From: Chloroflexota bacterium
GTDB lineage: Bacteria > Chloroflexota > Chloroflexia > QHBQ01 > JADMIH01
Assembly (NCBI GenBank): GCA_015478675.1
Contig: JADMIH010000048.1
Coordinates: 1-22,887, forward strand
Direction: 5' to 3'
DNA: 22,887 bases
Shown here in pieces: positions 13,364 to 21,908 of the stretch. The notes beneath the pieces are model-generated. The model did not search any database, was not told where the DNA came from, and saw only the letters and a list, made by a program, of their open reading frames with translations. How positions within the stretch are numbered: position 1 is the first letter of the stretch; every line of letters begins with the position of its first letter. The position numbers were made by a program, and so were the translations under genes.

Positions 13364-14767
13364 ATGGCGATCCAATCCATAAACCCCGCCACCGAAGAGA
13401 TCCTTGCTACCTTTGATGAGCTGAGCCCCGGCCAGGTGGATGAGGTAATCGACGCCGCCCACACAGCATGGAAAAGCTGGTCGCGCACCCCGGTCACTGA
13501 AAGAGAGAGGCTCATGCGCGGTGTGGCGGGCTACTTACGCGAGAACAAGTCCCGCTTCTCCCGACTGATCACGCTCGAAATGGGCAAACCTATCGTTGAG
13601 GCCGAGGCCGAGATCGAGAAGTGCGCCCTGACTTGCGACTTCTATGCCGAAAACGCCGAGCGTTTCCTCTCCCCTGAGAGCGTCAAAACGAATGCGACCG
13701 AGAGCTACGTGGCCTTCGAGCCGCTCGGTGTCGTGCTTGGCATAATGCCCTGGAACTTCCCCTTCTGGCAGGTAATGCGCTTCGCTATCCCTGCCCTCAT
13801 GGCGGGCAACACAGCCTTGCTCAAACACGCCTCCAACGTGCCGCAGTGCTCGCTCGCGATAGAAGAGGCATTTGTGAGGGGAGGCCTTCCGGAAGGTGTG
13901 TTCCGCAGCCTCCTGGTGAAGGGAGAGGCCGTGGAGCGCATCATCGAGGACCCGCGCGTCAAAGCTGTGTCGCTGACCGGAAGCTCCGCGACCGGGTCGC
14001 ATGTGGCGAGTATAGCGGGGCGCGCCCTCAAAAAGAGCGTGCTGGAGCTTGGAGGCTCAGACCCATTCATTGTGCTCGCAGATGCCGATTTACCCGTAGC
14101 GGCAGCGATGGCCGTGCGCTCTCGCTTCCAGAATGCGGGCCAGAGCTGCATAGCCGCCAAACGCTTTATTGTGGTGCAAGAAGCAGCAGACGAGTTCGAG
14201 CGGCTGTTCGCACAAGAAGTCTCCCGGCTGAAGGTGGGCAATCCCCTTGAACGGGATACTCAGGTGGGGCCAATGGCCAGAGGCGACCTGCGCGCTTCCC
14301 TTGAAGGGCAGGTGCGCGCTTCCCTTCAGCAGGGCGCAAAGGCACTGGTGGGGGGTGAGCGCACCGGCGGCCCCGGCTATTTCTATGCCCCTACCGTGCT
14401 CACGAACCTATCGCCGCAAATGCCCGTGCTGGCCGAGGAGACCTTCGGCCCGGTGGCCGCGGTGGTCCGCGTGAAAGACGCCAACGAGGCAATAAATGTC
14501 GCCAACGATACGCCATTGGGGCTGGGAGCCAACCTGTGGACGAGCGACATCGATGCGGCGCGGGAGCTTGCCCGGCGTATCGAAGCAGGATCGGTGTTCA
14601 TCAACGGCATGGTGGCGTCGGACCCTCGCCTGCCCTTCGGCGGGGTCAAGCAGAGTGGCTACGGGCGCGAGCTTTCCGTGTTCGGCATACGCGAGTTCGT
14701 GAATATACAGACGGTGTGGATAGGCCCCGCGCAGGGAGCACAAGCGCCTACGCAGCAGGCCGAGTAG
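13364..14767 (+). CDS. Succinate-semialdehyde-type aldehyde dehydrogenase
   Basis: 467 residues, the full length of the NAD(P)-dependent aldehyde dehydrogenase family, which oxidises aldehydes to acids. PWNFPFWQVMRF, the cofactor-site LLKHASNVPQCS, the catalytic Glu228 in LELGGSDPF and the nucleophile Cys262 in NAGQSCIAAKRF are all present, as is the C-terminal LPFGGVKQSGYGRE. The KHASNVPQC version of the cofactor site and the N-terminal MAIQSINPATEE are typical of the YneI/Sad and cyanobacterial succinate-semialdehyde dehydrogenase branch, as distinct from GabD. The stop lies 13 nt before the ThDP enzyme, so the pair is very likely one functional unit. The SD is CTGGAG at 13351-13356. The exact substrate is inferred. 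Confidence 0.92.
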   Translation: MAIQSINPATEEILATFDELSPGQVDEVIDAAHTAWKSWSRTPVTERERLMRGVAGYLRENKSRFSRLITLEMGKPIVEAEAEIEKCALTCDFYAENAERFLSPESVKTNATESYVAFEPLGVVLGIMPWNFPFWQVMRFAIPALMAGNTALLKHASNVPQCSLAIEEAFVRGGLPEGVFRSLLVKGEAVERIIEDPRVKAVSLTGSSATGSHVASIAGRALKKSVLELGGSDPFIVLADADLPVAAAMAVRSRFQNAGQSCIAAKRFIVVQEAADEFERLFAQEVSRLKVGNPLERDTQVGPMARGDLRASLEGQVRASLQQGAKALVGGERTGGPGYFYAPTVLTNLSPQMPVLAEETFGPVAAVVRVKDANEAINVANDTPLGLGANLWTSDIDAARELARRIEAGSVFINGMVASDPRLPFGGVKQSGYGRELSVFGIREFVNIQTVWIGPAQGAQAPTQQAE

Positions 14768-14780
14768 CGGAGTACCGAGA

Positions 14781-16487
14781 ATGGCAAGCGACCACGACCA
14801 CGACACGAACGCAGATAGCGCCACCAATGCCGCCGAATTGCTCGTGCGCTGCCTGGAGAACGAAGGGGTCAAGTACGTCTTCGGGGTACCCGGCGAGGAG
14901 ATTCTTGACTTGCTGGACGCCCTGTCGCGCAGCCGCAGCGTCAAGTTCGTCACAACCCGCCACGAGCAGGGTGCCGCCTTCATGGCAGATGTGTACGGGC
15001 GCTTGAGCACCTACCCCGGTGTTTGCATGGCCACCCTCGGTCCCGGCGCGACCAATCTCATCACAGGCATTGCGGATGCCACTCTTGACCTCGCTCCGCT
15101 GGTCGCAATCACCGGGCAGGCGGGGCTTGAGCGGGTGCATAAAGAGTCTCACCAGTACATAGACGTGGTGCAGATGCTCCAACCGATCACCAAGTGGAAC
15201 GCCAGGGTGGAGCGTCCCGAAGTTGTGCCTGAGATGGTGCGCAAGGCGTTCCGGCTGGCAAGGCTGGAAAAGCCGGGCGCTACCCACCTTGAACTGCCCG
15301 AAGACGTGGCCGCAATGCCAGTGCCACCCGGTATAAAGCCGATGCCTGTGCGCCGCACGACATACCCGCAGGCAGGTCCTGACGTGCTGGAAAAAGCGGT
15401 CGACTTACTCTGCCAGGCTCGGCGCCCTCTCGTGCTGGTCGGTAACGGTGTGATCCGCAGGGAGGCCAGCGGGCACGGAGCCGCAGACGCTCTCGCCGGG
15501 CTGGTGGACCGGTTGAATCTGCCCGTCACTCACACCTTCATGGGTAAGGGCTGCATCGATTACCGCAACCCGCACTCCCTGGGCACGGTGGGCCTACAGC
15601 GTCCAGGTGCCGACCTTGCGGCGATGCCCCAGCTTGAGGAGGCCGATCTTGTACTCACCATCGGCTACGATTTGGTAGAGTGGTCGCCCGCCCTGTGGAA
15701 CCCACGCCGCGACAAAGAGATCGTGCACATAGACAGCACCCCGGCCGAGATAGACGGCCATTACCTGCCTGCCCTGGAAGTTGTGGGCGAGATCGGCGAT
15801 GCCTTGCGCGCTCTTGCCGAGATGTGCCAATCACGCAAGCACTCGTGGTGGCATACAGACGAGAAGACCGGCGGAGAGGAAGGCGCGCTATCAGGTTTAC
15901 GCGACTATGCCACGGACGATAGCATGCCGGTGAAGCCGCAGCGGGTGGTATGGGAGCTGAGGCAGGCGCTCGCCGACGAAGACATCCTGGTAAGTGACGT
16001 GGGAGCGCATAAGCTGTGGTTGGCCCTTCTCTACCCTGCCGCCAGCCCAAACAGCGTGGTCATCTCCAACGGCTTCGCCACCATGGGGATCGCTGTACCC
16101 GGTGGGCTGGCGGCTAAGCTGGCCCGGCCTGAGCGCAAAGTGGTCGCCGTGAGCGGGGACGGCGGGTTCCTGATGAACTCCCAGGAGTTGGAGACGGCCC
16201 ACCGGCTGCGCCTGCCCTACGTGAACGTCGTTTGGACAGACCGTCGCTATGGCGTGATAGAGCTGAACCAGCAGCGGCGCTTCGGGCGCACCTTCGGTGT
16301 GGAATTCACGAACCCTGACCTGGTGCAGTACGCTGCGTCCTTCGGACTGCCTGCCTGGCGCGTTGAACAGGCGGGCGATTTTGCACCCTTACTGCGGCGT
16401 GCCCTGGATATGGATATGCCCACGTTCATCGAAGTGCCCGTCGACCATACCGAGAACAAGAAGTTGGGCGCCTCGACAGGCGGGTGA
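14781..16487 (+). CDS. ThDP-dependent enzyme, acetolactate-synthase-like; candidate 2-oxoglutarate decarboxylase
   Basis: 568 residues with the three-domain layout of ThDP enzymes. The N-terminal part AAELLVRCLENEGVKYVFGVPGEEILDL (about 17-44, broken here by motif) is followed by HEQGAAFMADVYGR with the cofactor-activating Glu62, and GPGATNLITG. The C-terminal ThDP/metal motif starts GDGGFLMNSQELETA (about 459) and continues to VVWTDRRYGVI. It ends PVDHTENKKLG, like catabolic acetolactate synthases (AlsS), and no regulatory subunit gene follows. The cyanobacterial 2-oxoglutarate decarboxylase, which with SSADH replaces 2-oxoglutarate dehydrogenase, belongs to this same branch, was also annotated as acetolactate synthase and is paired with an SSADH gene. 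Because the partner here is an SSADH-type enzyme, I favour that role, but AlsS activity is a real alternative. The start at 14781 has a modest CGGAG SD. Confidence 0.85.
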   Translation: MASDHDHDTNADSATNAAELLVRCLENEGVKYVFGVPGEEILDLLDALSRSRSVKFVTTRHEQGAAFMADVYGRLSTYPGVCMATLGPGATNLITGIADATLDLAPLVAITGQAGLERVHKESHQYIDVVQMLQPITKWNARVERPEVVPEMVRKAFRLARLEKPGATHLELPEDVAAMPVPPGIKPMPVRRTTYPQAGPDVLEKAVDLLCQARRPLVLVGNGVIRREASGHGAADALAGLVDRLNLPVTHTFMGKGCIDYRNPHSLGTVGLQRPGADLAAMPQLEEADLVLTIGYDLVEWSPALWNPRRDKEIVHIDSTPAEIDGHYLPALEVVGEIGDALRALAEMCQSRKHSWWHTDEKTGGEEGALSGLRDYATDDSMPVKPQRVVWELRQALADEDILVSDVGAHKLWLALLYPAASPNSVVISNGFATMGIAVPGGLAAKLARPERKVVAVSGDGGFLMNSQELETAHRLRLPYVNVVWTDRRYGVIELNQQRRFGRTFGVEFTNPDLVQYAASFGLPAWRVEQAGDFAPLLRRALDMDMPTFIEVPVDHTENKKLGASTGG

Positions 16488-16520
16488 GCACCGGGTCCAG
16501 TATGCGATTGGCTCCGCTCG

Positions 16521-17111
16521 ATGAACCTGGACGACGACCTTATGCTGCACGTTCGACCACCAATCTACACGATAGGGCACTCAACCCTGCCTCTGGAGGC
16601 GTTTATGATAGTGCTGCATGGCGCGGGGGTGCAGGTGCTCGCTGACATCCGAACTATCCCTAGATCACGCGTGAACCCACAGTACAACCTCGATACTCTG
16701 CCTGCATCTCTGGCCGCTGCCGGCATCGGGTATGCCCACCTGGCCCGGCTCGGCGGCCTCCGCGGTCGAACTGACCTTCAAGGTACGTCTCCGAACACCG
16801 CGTGGCGCAACACCAGCTTCCGCAATTATGCAGATTACGCCTTGACCTCCGATTTTCGGGAAGGGTTGGCCGAACTGGAAACTCTGGCTGCAGCAGGACC
16901 TGTCGCGATCATGTGCGCGGAGGCCGTCTGGTGGCGCTGTCACCGCCGCATCGTGGCCGACTACCTGCTGGTCGCGGGCGTTCAGGTCTTTGACATAGTG
17001 CCGCCAGCTCCTCCCGAACCGCATGAACTCACCCTTTTTGCAGTCCCTCAGACCGACGGCACGATTTACTACCAGAACTCGCCAGTGGATAAAGGGGATT
17101 CTCATGTCTGA
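16521..17111 (+). CDS. DUF488 family protein
   Basis: 196 residues. The DUF488 hallmarks are present: YTIGHSTLPLEAF at the N-terminus, LADIRTIPRSRVNPQYN, a YAHLARLGGLRGR segment, FRNYADY, and the C-terminal MCAEAVWWRCHRRIVADYL with a Cys-containing motif. The family is cytosolic and functionally uncharacterised, often found next to nucleic-acid repair or redox genes. It starts 33 nt after the ThDP gene. The ATG at 16521 lacks a clear SD, and a Met seven codons later is an alternative start. The last 8 bases overlap the start of the DNA glycosylase, implying coupled translation and possibly a shared role in repair. Confidence 0.88.
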   Translation: MNLDDDLMLHVRPPIYTIGHSTLPLEAFMIVLHGAGVQVLADIRTIPRSRVNPQYNLDTLPASLAAAGIGYAHLARLGGLRGRTDLQGTSPNTAWRNTSFRNYADYALTSDFREGLAELETLAAAGPVAIMCAEAVWWRCHRRIVADYLLVAGVQVFDIVPPAPPEPHELTLFAVPQTDGTIYYQNSPVDKGDSHV

Positions 17112-18105
17112 CCCCACCCCCGCTCCCCATTCGTCCTTCGTCCTCAAACCCGCATCGTGGCAAAGCGTTGCACAGGCCGTGCTGCCGGTTGTTCCACCCT
17201 ACAGGCTGGACCTGACCGTCACAGTGCTAAGACGCACACCCCAAAACCTCGTAGACATCTTGACGGCGGATGGCCGTTACCTGCGCGCCATAACCGGAAC
17301 CGTCTCACCCCTGGTGCTACAGGCTATGCAGCCTAGTTTGGGCGGCCCGTTGGAAGCGACCCTTTACATGTCAGGTTCGGGAACAGTTGCCTATGATGAG
17401 GACCAGGCGCGCCAGATGTTCGTTGATGTTGCGCGGACGCTCGGCACACGTGTCGATTTGGAAGGCTTCTACGAGATGGCGAGCCGTGAACGCGAGCTTG
17501 CGGTGATCGTTCGGGAGGCGCGTGGGGTCAAGCCACCGCGCTACCCATCGCTGTGGGAAGCTATCTGCAACGCCGTGGTCTACCAGCAGGTGAGCCTCGA
17601 AGCCGCCACATCTACCATGCGCAGGTTCATCGCCCATTTCAGCCACCCTGTATCGTTTGCCGATAACCTCCTTTACGCCTTCCCTCCACCCGCCGCAGTC
17701 CTCCAAACTGATCCTGACATCTTGCGCACGCTCGGACTCAGTGCCAACAAAGTACGAGCGCTGCAGGGGGCCGCAGCCACCCTGCTTGCCGGGCAGTTGC
17801 GCGCCGAAGAGCTGGAGGAGCTGCCGTCGCCTGAAGCCATGTCGCGTCTAACCGCCCTCCGGGGCATTGGCCCCTGGACAGCGGCCGTAATTCTACTGCG
17901 TGGCTTCGGCCGCCTGGACGTATTCCCTGCAGGCGATAGCGGTGCCCGGCGTAGTATCCAGGGCCTGCTGGGATCAGCCGTAGACGGCGACGCCGCACTC
18001 GAGTCGCTGCCAGCGCGGCTGGGGCCGTGGCGCGGCATGCTGTACTACCATTTGCTACTCTGGCGCCTGAATCAGCGCGGGGTAATCAGTCTGGCTCCGG
18101 GTTAA
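17104..18105 (+). CDS. DNA-3-methyladenine glycosylase, AlkA/HhH-GPD type
   Basis: 333 residues from the ATG at 17104, chosen because AAAGGGG lies seven bases upstream; an in-frame start 27 codons earlier lies inside the DUF488 gene and lacks this. An N-terminal beta domain (about 12-120) is followed by the helical glycosylase domain: ICNAVVYQQVSLEAA (about 154-168), LGLSANKVRAL, and the helix-hairpin-helix LTALRGIGPWTAAVILLRGFGR (249-270, in two parts) with the catalytic Asp278 in FPAGDSGARR. This is the pattern of AlkA-type enzymes that remove alkylated bases. No Ada domain is attached. Overlap of 8 nt with DUF488 marks one operon; no obvious terminator follows. Confidence 0.93.
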   Translation: MSDPTPAPHSSFVLKPASWQSVAQAVLPVVPPYRLDLTVTVLRRTPQNLVDILTADGRYLRAITGTVSPLVLQAMQPSLGGPLEATLYMSGSGTVAYDEDQARQMFVDVARTLGTRVDLEGFYEMASRERELAVIVREARGVKPPRYPSLWEAICNAVVYQQVSLEAATSTMRRFIAHFSHPVSFADNLLYAFPPPAAVLQTDPDILRTLGLSANKVRALQGAAATLLAGQLRAEELEELPSPEAMSRLTALRGIGPWTAAVILLRGFGRLDVFPAGDSGARRSIQGLLGSAVDGDAALESLPARLGPWRGMLYYHLLLWRLNQRGVISLAPG

Positions 18106-18304
18106 TCGTGATACGGGCGATCATCTACCGACCTTCCGGCATGCGGCCCATCGGGAGACAGCCCACATTCATTATCTCGCCAGGACGGAGCACTCGCTAG
18201 CCGAGAAGTGAAGGCTGGTTGCTCATGGAAGACGAAATGCCCTCAAGACTGGCGCTAGAAGTGGCGCAACATTTAATTGGCGAATGAGAAGCAGAGATTC
18301 TATC

Positions 18305-18340
18305 GGTGCATCAGGTATGCTCGGTGGATCAGGCATGCTC
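18305..18340. repeat. Two imperfect 18-bp tandem repeats
   Basis: GGTGCATCAGGTATGCTC is followed directly by GGTGGATCAGGCATGCTC (16 of 18 identical), about 50 bp upstream of the antiporter start. The rest of the gap 18106-18386 holds no gene or clear terminator. Confidence 0.75.
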
Positions 18341-18386
18341 GAGCAGTTCGTGAATAGCAGTCAGGGGGTGACAGTGAGGCGGCAAG

Positions 18387-20201
18387 ATGCCTGGGCTTGA
18401 GCTGGTACTTGTGCTGCTCTTAATCGTGACTGCACTGATCCCGCTTGCGGGCAGGTTCCGCGTGCCCTATCCGGTCGTGCTGGTGCTCGCCGGGCTGGTG
18501 CTCGCGCTGCTGCCGATCTTCCCCGATGTGCCGGTAGAGCCGGATCTGGTCCTGCTGCTCTTCCTCCCTCCGCTTCTGTACAGTGCCGCGTACAGCACGT
18601 CCGTTCGCGACCTCCGCCGCCTGCTCCGGCCGATCATTTTGCTCGCTGTGGTGCTGGTGCTACTCACTACCGTGGTGAGCGCAGCGCTGCTTCATACTCT
18701 GCTGCCTGGGCTGGGGTGGCCCGCGTCTTTTGCTTTCGGTGCGATTATCTCTCCACCCGATGCGGTGGCAGCCGTAGCCGTGTTCAGGCAGCTTGGCGTC
18801 CCACGCCGGATAGTGGCGCTCCTTGAAGGGGAAAGCCTGTTCAACGATGCCACGGCCCTGGTGACCTACCGTGCAGCCGTAGGGGCGATGGCCGTTTCCT
18901 TCTCGCTCGGTCAGACGGCCATTAGCTTCCCCGTTGTAGGGCTAGGGGGCGTGCTGATCGGGCTCCTGGTAGGGGTAATTGTCGGCTGGCTGCGGCGGCT
19001 GCTCAATGACCCGCCAGTGGAGATAGCCTTGTCGCTGCTTACCCCTTTCGGTGCATATCTCCCTGCTGAGCATCTGGGTCTATCCGGCGTGCTGGCCACG
19101 GTTACGGCAGGCCTCTATCTCGGGTGGCGCGACCCATACATCTCCAGATCGGCGGCCCGCCTCAGTGGACGTGCGGTCTGGAACATGGTCGACTTCGTCA
19201 TGAACGGCCTCGTTTTCATTCTGATAGGGTTACAGCTCTCAGTCATACTGCGAGGGCTCGAGGGCCGCTCTATCTTGTCTCTCATCGGCACCGGCCTTGT
19301 GCTCAGCTTCGCGGCGATCGGGGTGCGCATGGCATGGGTGTTCCTCGAGGAGTACGTTCGCTGGTGGTTGACCAAGTGGCAACCTTTTCGTCGCATTCGT
19401 GGTAGCAGTGGTCTGGATGGTATCGGCGGTATTGATAATATTAGGCGTATCGGTACCGAAGCTAATAGTGCGCTACCAGCACCCTCAGCACCATCAGCAA
19501 CGCCAACAAGGTTGGCAATAATGGAGGGCTCAGAAGGCTCAGAGGATCTAAGTACATCCGGCGCATCGGACACTCCTGACAAGGGGTCGGAACGAGATGC
19601 GCCGCCCTGGAGAGAGATGCTCGTCGTCGGGTGGGCCGGTATGAGAGGTGTGGTGTCGCTGGCCACCGCCCTGGCCTTGCCCGAGCAGACCCCCGACCGT
19701 GACCTGCTAATCTTCGTGGCCTTTACCGTCATTCTGGTGACTCTCGTCGGGCAGGGGCTGACTTTGCCACTGCTCATCCGTGTGCTTGGGGTGGGTGTAG
19801 ACGAGACAGTAGTCGCGCAGCAGGGCCAGTTTGCTCGCAGGAGAGCTGTGGAAGCTGCACTATCGCGGCTAGAGGAGCTGTCGGGCGAGTGGCCCGCACA
19901 CCTCCCGCTGATCGATGCGTTGCGTGCCCAATACGGGCACCGAGCAAGTCACCTGGAACCCGAACCGGCGAACCGGGCGAAGCGGGATTCTGGTGGAGAT
20001 GAGAGCCAGGAGGGCGCCACCGCAGAAGAGCGAGAAGATCCGGAACAGGAGATGCTTGAGCACCACCTGATCCGCCGGGCGGTCATAGATGCGGAGCGGT
20101 CCACTGTGCTGGACTTGCGCGAGCGAGGTATGGTCAGCGACGAGATATGGCGCGAGATCGAGCGGGAGCTTGACCTTGAGGAGCTGCGCATGGACGCGTA
20201 A
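18387..20201 (+). CDS. CPA1-family Na+/H+ antiporter (NhaP type)
   Basis: 604 residues. About 12 membrane helices span residues 3-330 and 412-468. The ion-binding signatures are GAIISPPDAVAAVAV (Asp125) and LLEGESLFNDATALV (Asn153-Asp154), and a later arginine motif is WAGMRGVVSLATALALP. It would exchange Na+ (or K+) for protons across the cytoplasmic membrane. A hydrophilic, low-complexity insert of about 70 residues (about 335-405, with repeated Gly-Ile, Ser-Ala-Pro and Ser-Glu-Gly runs) splits the membrane domain between two helices and is not typical of the family. The last 130 residues are a charged cytoplasmic tail, likely coiled or regulatory. An AGGCGG SD lies just before the ATG. It is transcribed in the same direction as the DNA glycosylase, 281 bp away. 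Confidence 0.93.
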   Translation: MPGLELVLVLLLIVTALIPLAGRFRVPYPVVLVLAGLVLALLPIFPDVPVEPDLVLLLFLPPLLYSAAYSTSVRDLRRLLRPIILLAVVLVLLTTVVSAALLHTLLPGLGWPASFAFGAIISPPDAVAAVAVFRQLGVPRRIVALLEGESLFNDATALVTYRAAVGAMAVSFSLGQTAISFPVVGLGGVLIGLLVGVIVGWLRRLLNDPPVEIALSLLTPFGAYLPAEHLGLSGVLATVTAGLYLGWRDPYISRSAARLSGRAVWNMVDFVMNGLVFILIGLQLSVILRGLEGRSILSLIGTGLVLSFAAIGVRMAWVFLEEYVRWWLTKWQPFRRIRGSSGLDGIGGIDNIRRIGTEANSALPAPSAPSATPTRLAIMEGSEGSEDLSTSGASDTPDKGSERDAPPWREMLVVGWAGMRGVVSLATALALPEQTPDRDLLIFVAFTVILVTLVGQGLTLPLLIRVLGVGVDETVVAQQGQFARRRAVEAALSRLEELSGEWPAHLPLIDALRAQYGHRASHLEPEPANRAKRDSGGDESQEGATAEEREDPEQEMLEHHLIRRAVIDAERSTVLDLRERGMVSDEIWREIERELDLEELRMDA

Positions 20202-20306
20202 CATCCACGACATTCTGGCACATCTACCCCAAGATCACGATCTCAACTCCGAGTTTGCGTGAGTTGCCCGCCCTACTTGGCTCACTTTGCTAATCTCTCA
20301 TCTCCC

Positions 20307-20432
20307 TCACTTCAGCCATTGAACCAGCAAAGACGCCAGCCACAGGAACACTGCGAACCCAACTACGTCCTGGAAGAATGGCGTCACGGCAGGTGTGGCT
20401 GTGCACCGCTCGCTGGTCTTCGAATCAGCCAC
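20307..20432 (-). CDS. Possible small single-pass membrane protein, 41 residues
   Basis: A GTG at 20432 opens a 41-codon frame ending in TGA (20309-20307). The peptide has a polar N-terminus (MADSKTSERCTATPAVTP) and a hydrophobic helix with Trp residues (FFQDVVGFAVFLWLASLL), ending VQWLK. This is a well-formed membrane anchor with a basic end. An in-frame TAG precedes the GTG, and no SD is visible, so a second GTG at codon 16 or no translation at all are alternatives. No homology is recognised. It lies in the 674-bp gap 20202-20875. Confidence 0.35.
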   Translation of the reverse strand: MADSKTSERCTATPAVTPFFQDVVGFAVFLWLASLLVQWLK

Positions 20433-20543
20433 CTAATGGTCTAGCATCTTCTCGTCCCCGGGTGCTAATCAAGACGTTGCTGATCGAGTGATCCCCTTGG
20501 GCGAGCGGATGCGCCATCATGCTCGTGTGCTCTATTTGCCCCT

Positions 20544-20621
20544 GGTGGTGCGACCCGTTCTCTCTAAACCGCTGGTGACAGCGGTGGTGCGACCCGTTCT
20601 CTCTAAACCGCTGGTGACAGC
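20544..20621. repeat. Perfect 39-bp tandem duplication
   Basis: A 39-base unit starting GGTGGTGCGACCC is present twice with no difference. Each unit contains CCGCTG-GTGA-CAGC, which with the following bases forms a small hairpin. Lack of divergence points to a recent duplication in non-coding DNA. Confidence 0.85.
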
Positions 20622-20634
20622 GGGGGACGAGAGG

Positions 20635-20665
20635 GACCAGGAATCGGGAACCCTGGTTCCTGGTC
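20635..20665. terminator. Hairpin between convergent genes
   Basis: GACCAGGAA (20635-20643) pairs with TTCCTGGTC (20657-20665) over a 13-nt loop. It lies between the plus-strand antiporter and the minus-strand membrane protein, so it can serve as a terminator, although no T run follows. The stretch 20666-20875 shows nothing I can assign. Confidence 0.45.
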
Positions 20666-20875
20666 ACAACTGACTCATCCGACGGTCGGTGCAATCCCGA
20701 CCCCTCATAGTGTATGGAGGAAAAGCAACATCCCTACAGCGACGATTGGTCATTAATGCTGTAAAGCGGGACGTATATGGATCGCACGTACGCGCTCGCT
20801 TCCGGGCAGAACGCGACACCGAGCCGGGCGCTGCGCGTGCGGAATAGTCGTGAATTGTCCGAAAAGTAGAGGCGC

Positions 20876-21538
20876 TTATTCGCGAATCGGGAAGAGGAGA
20901 GTAAGCTTCTGCTCCAGACGCTTCCACTGTCCCCACTGATAGCGTTGGAGTATTCCAAAGCTCGCCACGAATAGCGCGATTCCAGCAATCATACAGACGG
21001 GCGAAGGGAAAGTGAGCATTGCTAGAAGCAAGCCCGCGAAGACCCCCACAAGCATACTGGTGATAAAGGCGATCATTCCCGCAGTCGTCAGGAAGACTTG
21101 CCACCAGGATGGATTCGTTCCGGCATCGAGTAATGGTTTTCCATTGGCACCATAGGCAGAAAGGACGAAGTAAGGTCGCATCTGAGGAGCATGTTCCAGA
21201 TAGAGTTGGCGAATGAGATTGATGCCACACGCATAAATCTGATCTTCAATGCCTGACTGCAGCACTCTCTCAAAGGTGAAAAGCCCCATAAAGACGAGCG
21301 CGGGAAACAGGACGAGGCTAAACATGAAGAAGGCCGTGCCCATCTGGGAAGCTTGCCCGGCAAACGCGATAGCAATCAATGCACCGGACACGGTCCCTAT
21401 AAAGAGCGTGGTGCGGCCATTGGCATCTGAAACGGTCATGAATCTCCCCGACTGCAAGTTGGAATGCTCCGTTGTCATTATCGAAATAGCCTGGGGGGAA
21501 AGCTCCGAGAATGTCAGTTCTTCTTTTTGACTCTCCAT
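20876..21538 (-). CDS. Hypothetical four-helix membrane protein
   Basis: 220 residues from the ATG at 21538, which has GAAGGA seven bases upstream; an in-frame extension of 25 codons lacks an SD. A polar N-terminus (about 1-40, with LSPQAISIMTTEHSNLQ) precedes membrane helices at about 44-62 and 68-90. A hydrophilic middle of about 55 residues contains the YFVLSAYGANGKPLL segment, then two more helices lie at about 147-175 and 180-198. The end is basic (RYQWGQWKRLEQK). I recall similar unnamed proteins in Actinobacteria and Chloroflexota sharing the TTEH...NGRTTLFIGTVSGAL pattern; none has a known function to me. It is likely monocistronic. Confidence 0.75.
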   Translation of the reverse strand: MESQKEELTFSELSPQAISIMTTEHSNLQSGRFMTVSDANGRTTLFIGTVSGALIAIAFAGQASQMGTAFFMFSLVLFPALVFMGLFTFERVLQSGIEDQIYACGINLIRQLYLEHAPQMRPYFVLSAYGANGKPLLDAGTNPSWWQVFLTTAGMIAFITSMLVGVFAGLLLAMLTFPSPVCMIAGIALFVASFGILQRYQWGQWKRLEQKLTLLFPIRE

Positions 21539-21695
21539 TTTTATCCTTCTTTCAGAGGTGGCTCTTATCAGATTTGCGGTCCTGGTTGCCAGGCTGGTCC
21601 ACAGCATGAGCACTGTGCCTCTAACCCGGGCGCAACTCGGCTACTTAGGAATATCAAGATCGCATTCTATGAGCGCATGTATGGTGCGTTTCGAC

Positions 21696-21908
21696 CTACT
21701 TTACCTTCCTTAGAGCTGAACCCTTATGCATGGCTTGATGATCCGTCTTATCGCTCTTGATCTGATACTGAGGCTCTTCTTCTGAGGCATGCACTGTGTA
21801 GCCTTTGAAGGTTATTTCCGAGGTGATTTTCTTGATTATTATGCCACTTACTCTACCGGCTTCAGAGTTCCATTCAACATGATCCCCCACCTTGAAGTCG
21901 TCTTTCAT
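21696..21908 (-). CDS. DUF2945/HVA1 family protein (TUDOR-like)
   Basis: 70 residues, the full length of the DUF2945 (HVA1, hypervirulence-associated TUDOR) family. FKVGDHVEWNSEAGRVSG at the start, then a GYTVHASEEEPQYQIKSDKT stretch and HKGSALRKVK at the end follow the family pattern closely. It is a small cytosolic beta-barrel; the molecular function is not established. GGCGGAGGAACCAAT precedes the ATG. The ATG overlaps the upstream gene's TGA in the sequence ATGA, so the two are translationally coupled. Confidence 0.9.
   Translation of the reverse strand: MKDDFKVGDHVEWNSEAGRVSGIIIKKITSEITFKGYTVHASEEEPQYQIKSDKTDHQAMHKGSALRKVK

Noticed and set aside
18224..18286. 20-codon plus-strand frame starting MEDEMPSRL
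   Set aside because: Too short, no ribosome binding site, not adjacent to a gene start.
20544..20621. CRISPR-like repeat
   Set aside because: Two directly adjacent identical units with no spacer and no cas genes; a simple tandem duplication.
20425..20694. Minus-strand 89-codon open frame with a repeated peptide
   Set aside because: The peptide repeat is only the translation of the 39-bp DNA duplication; composition is atypical and the frame crosses a hairpin.
20691..20849. Plus-strand 52-codon GTG frame
   Set aside because: No SD, basic random-looking composition, no family resemblance.
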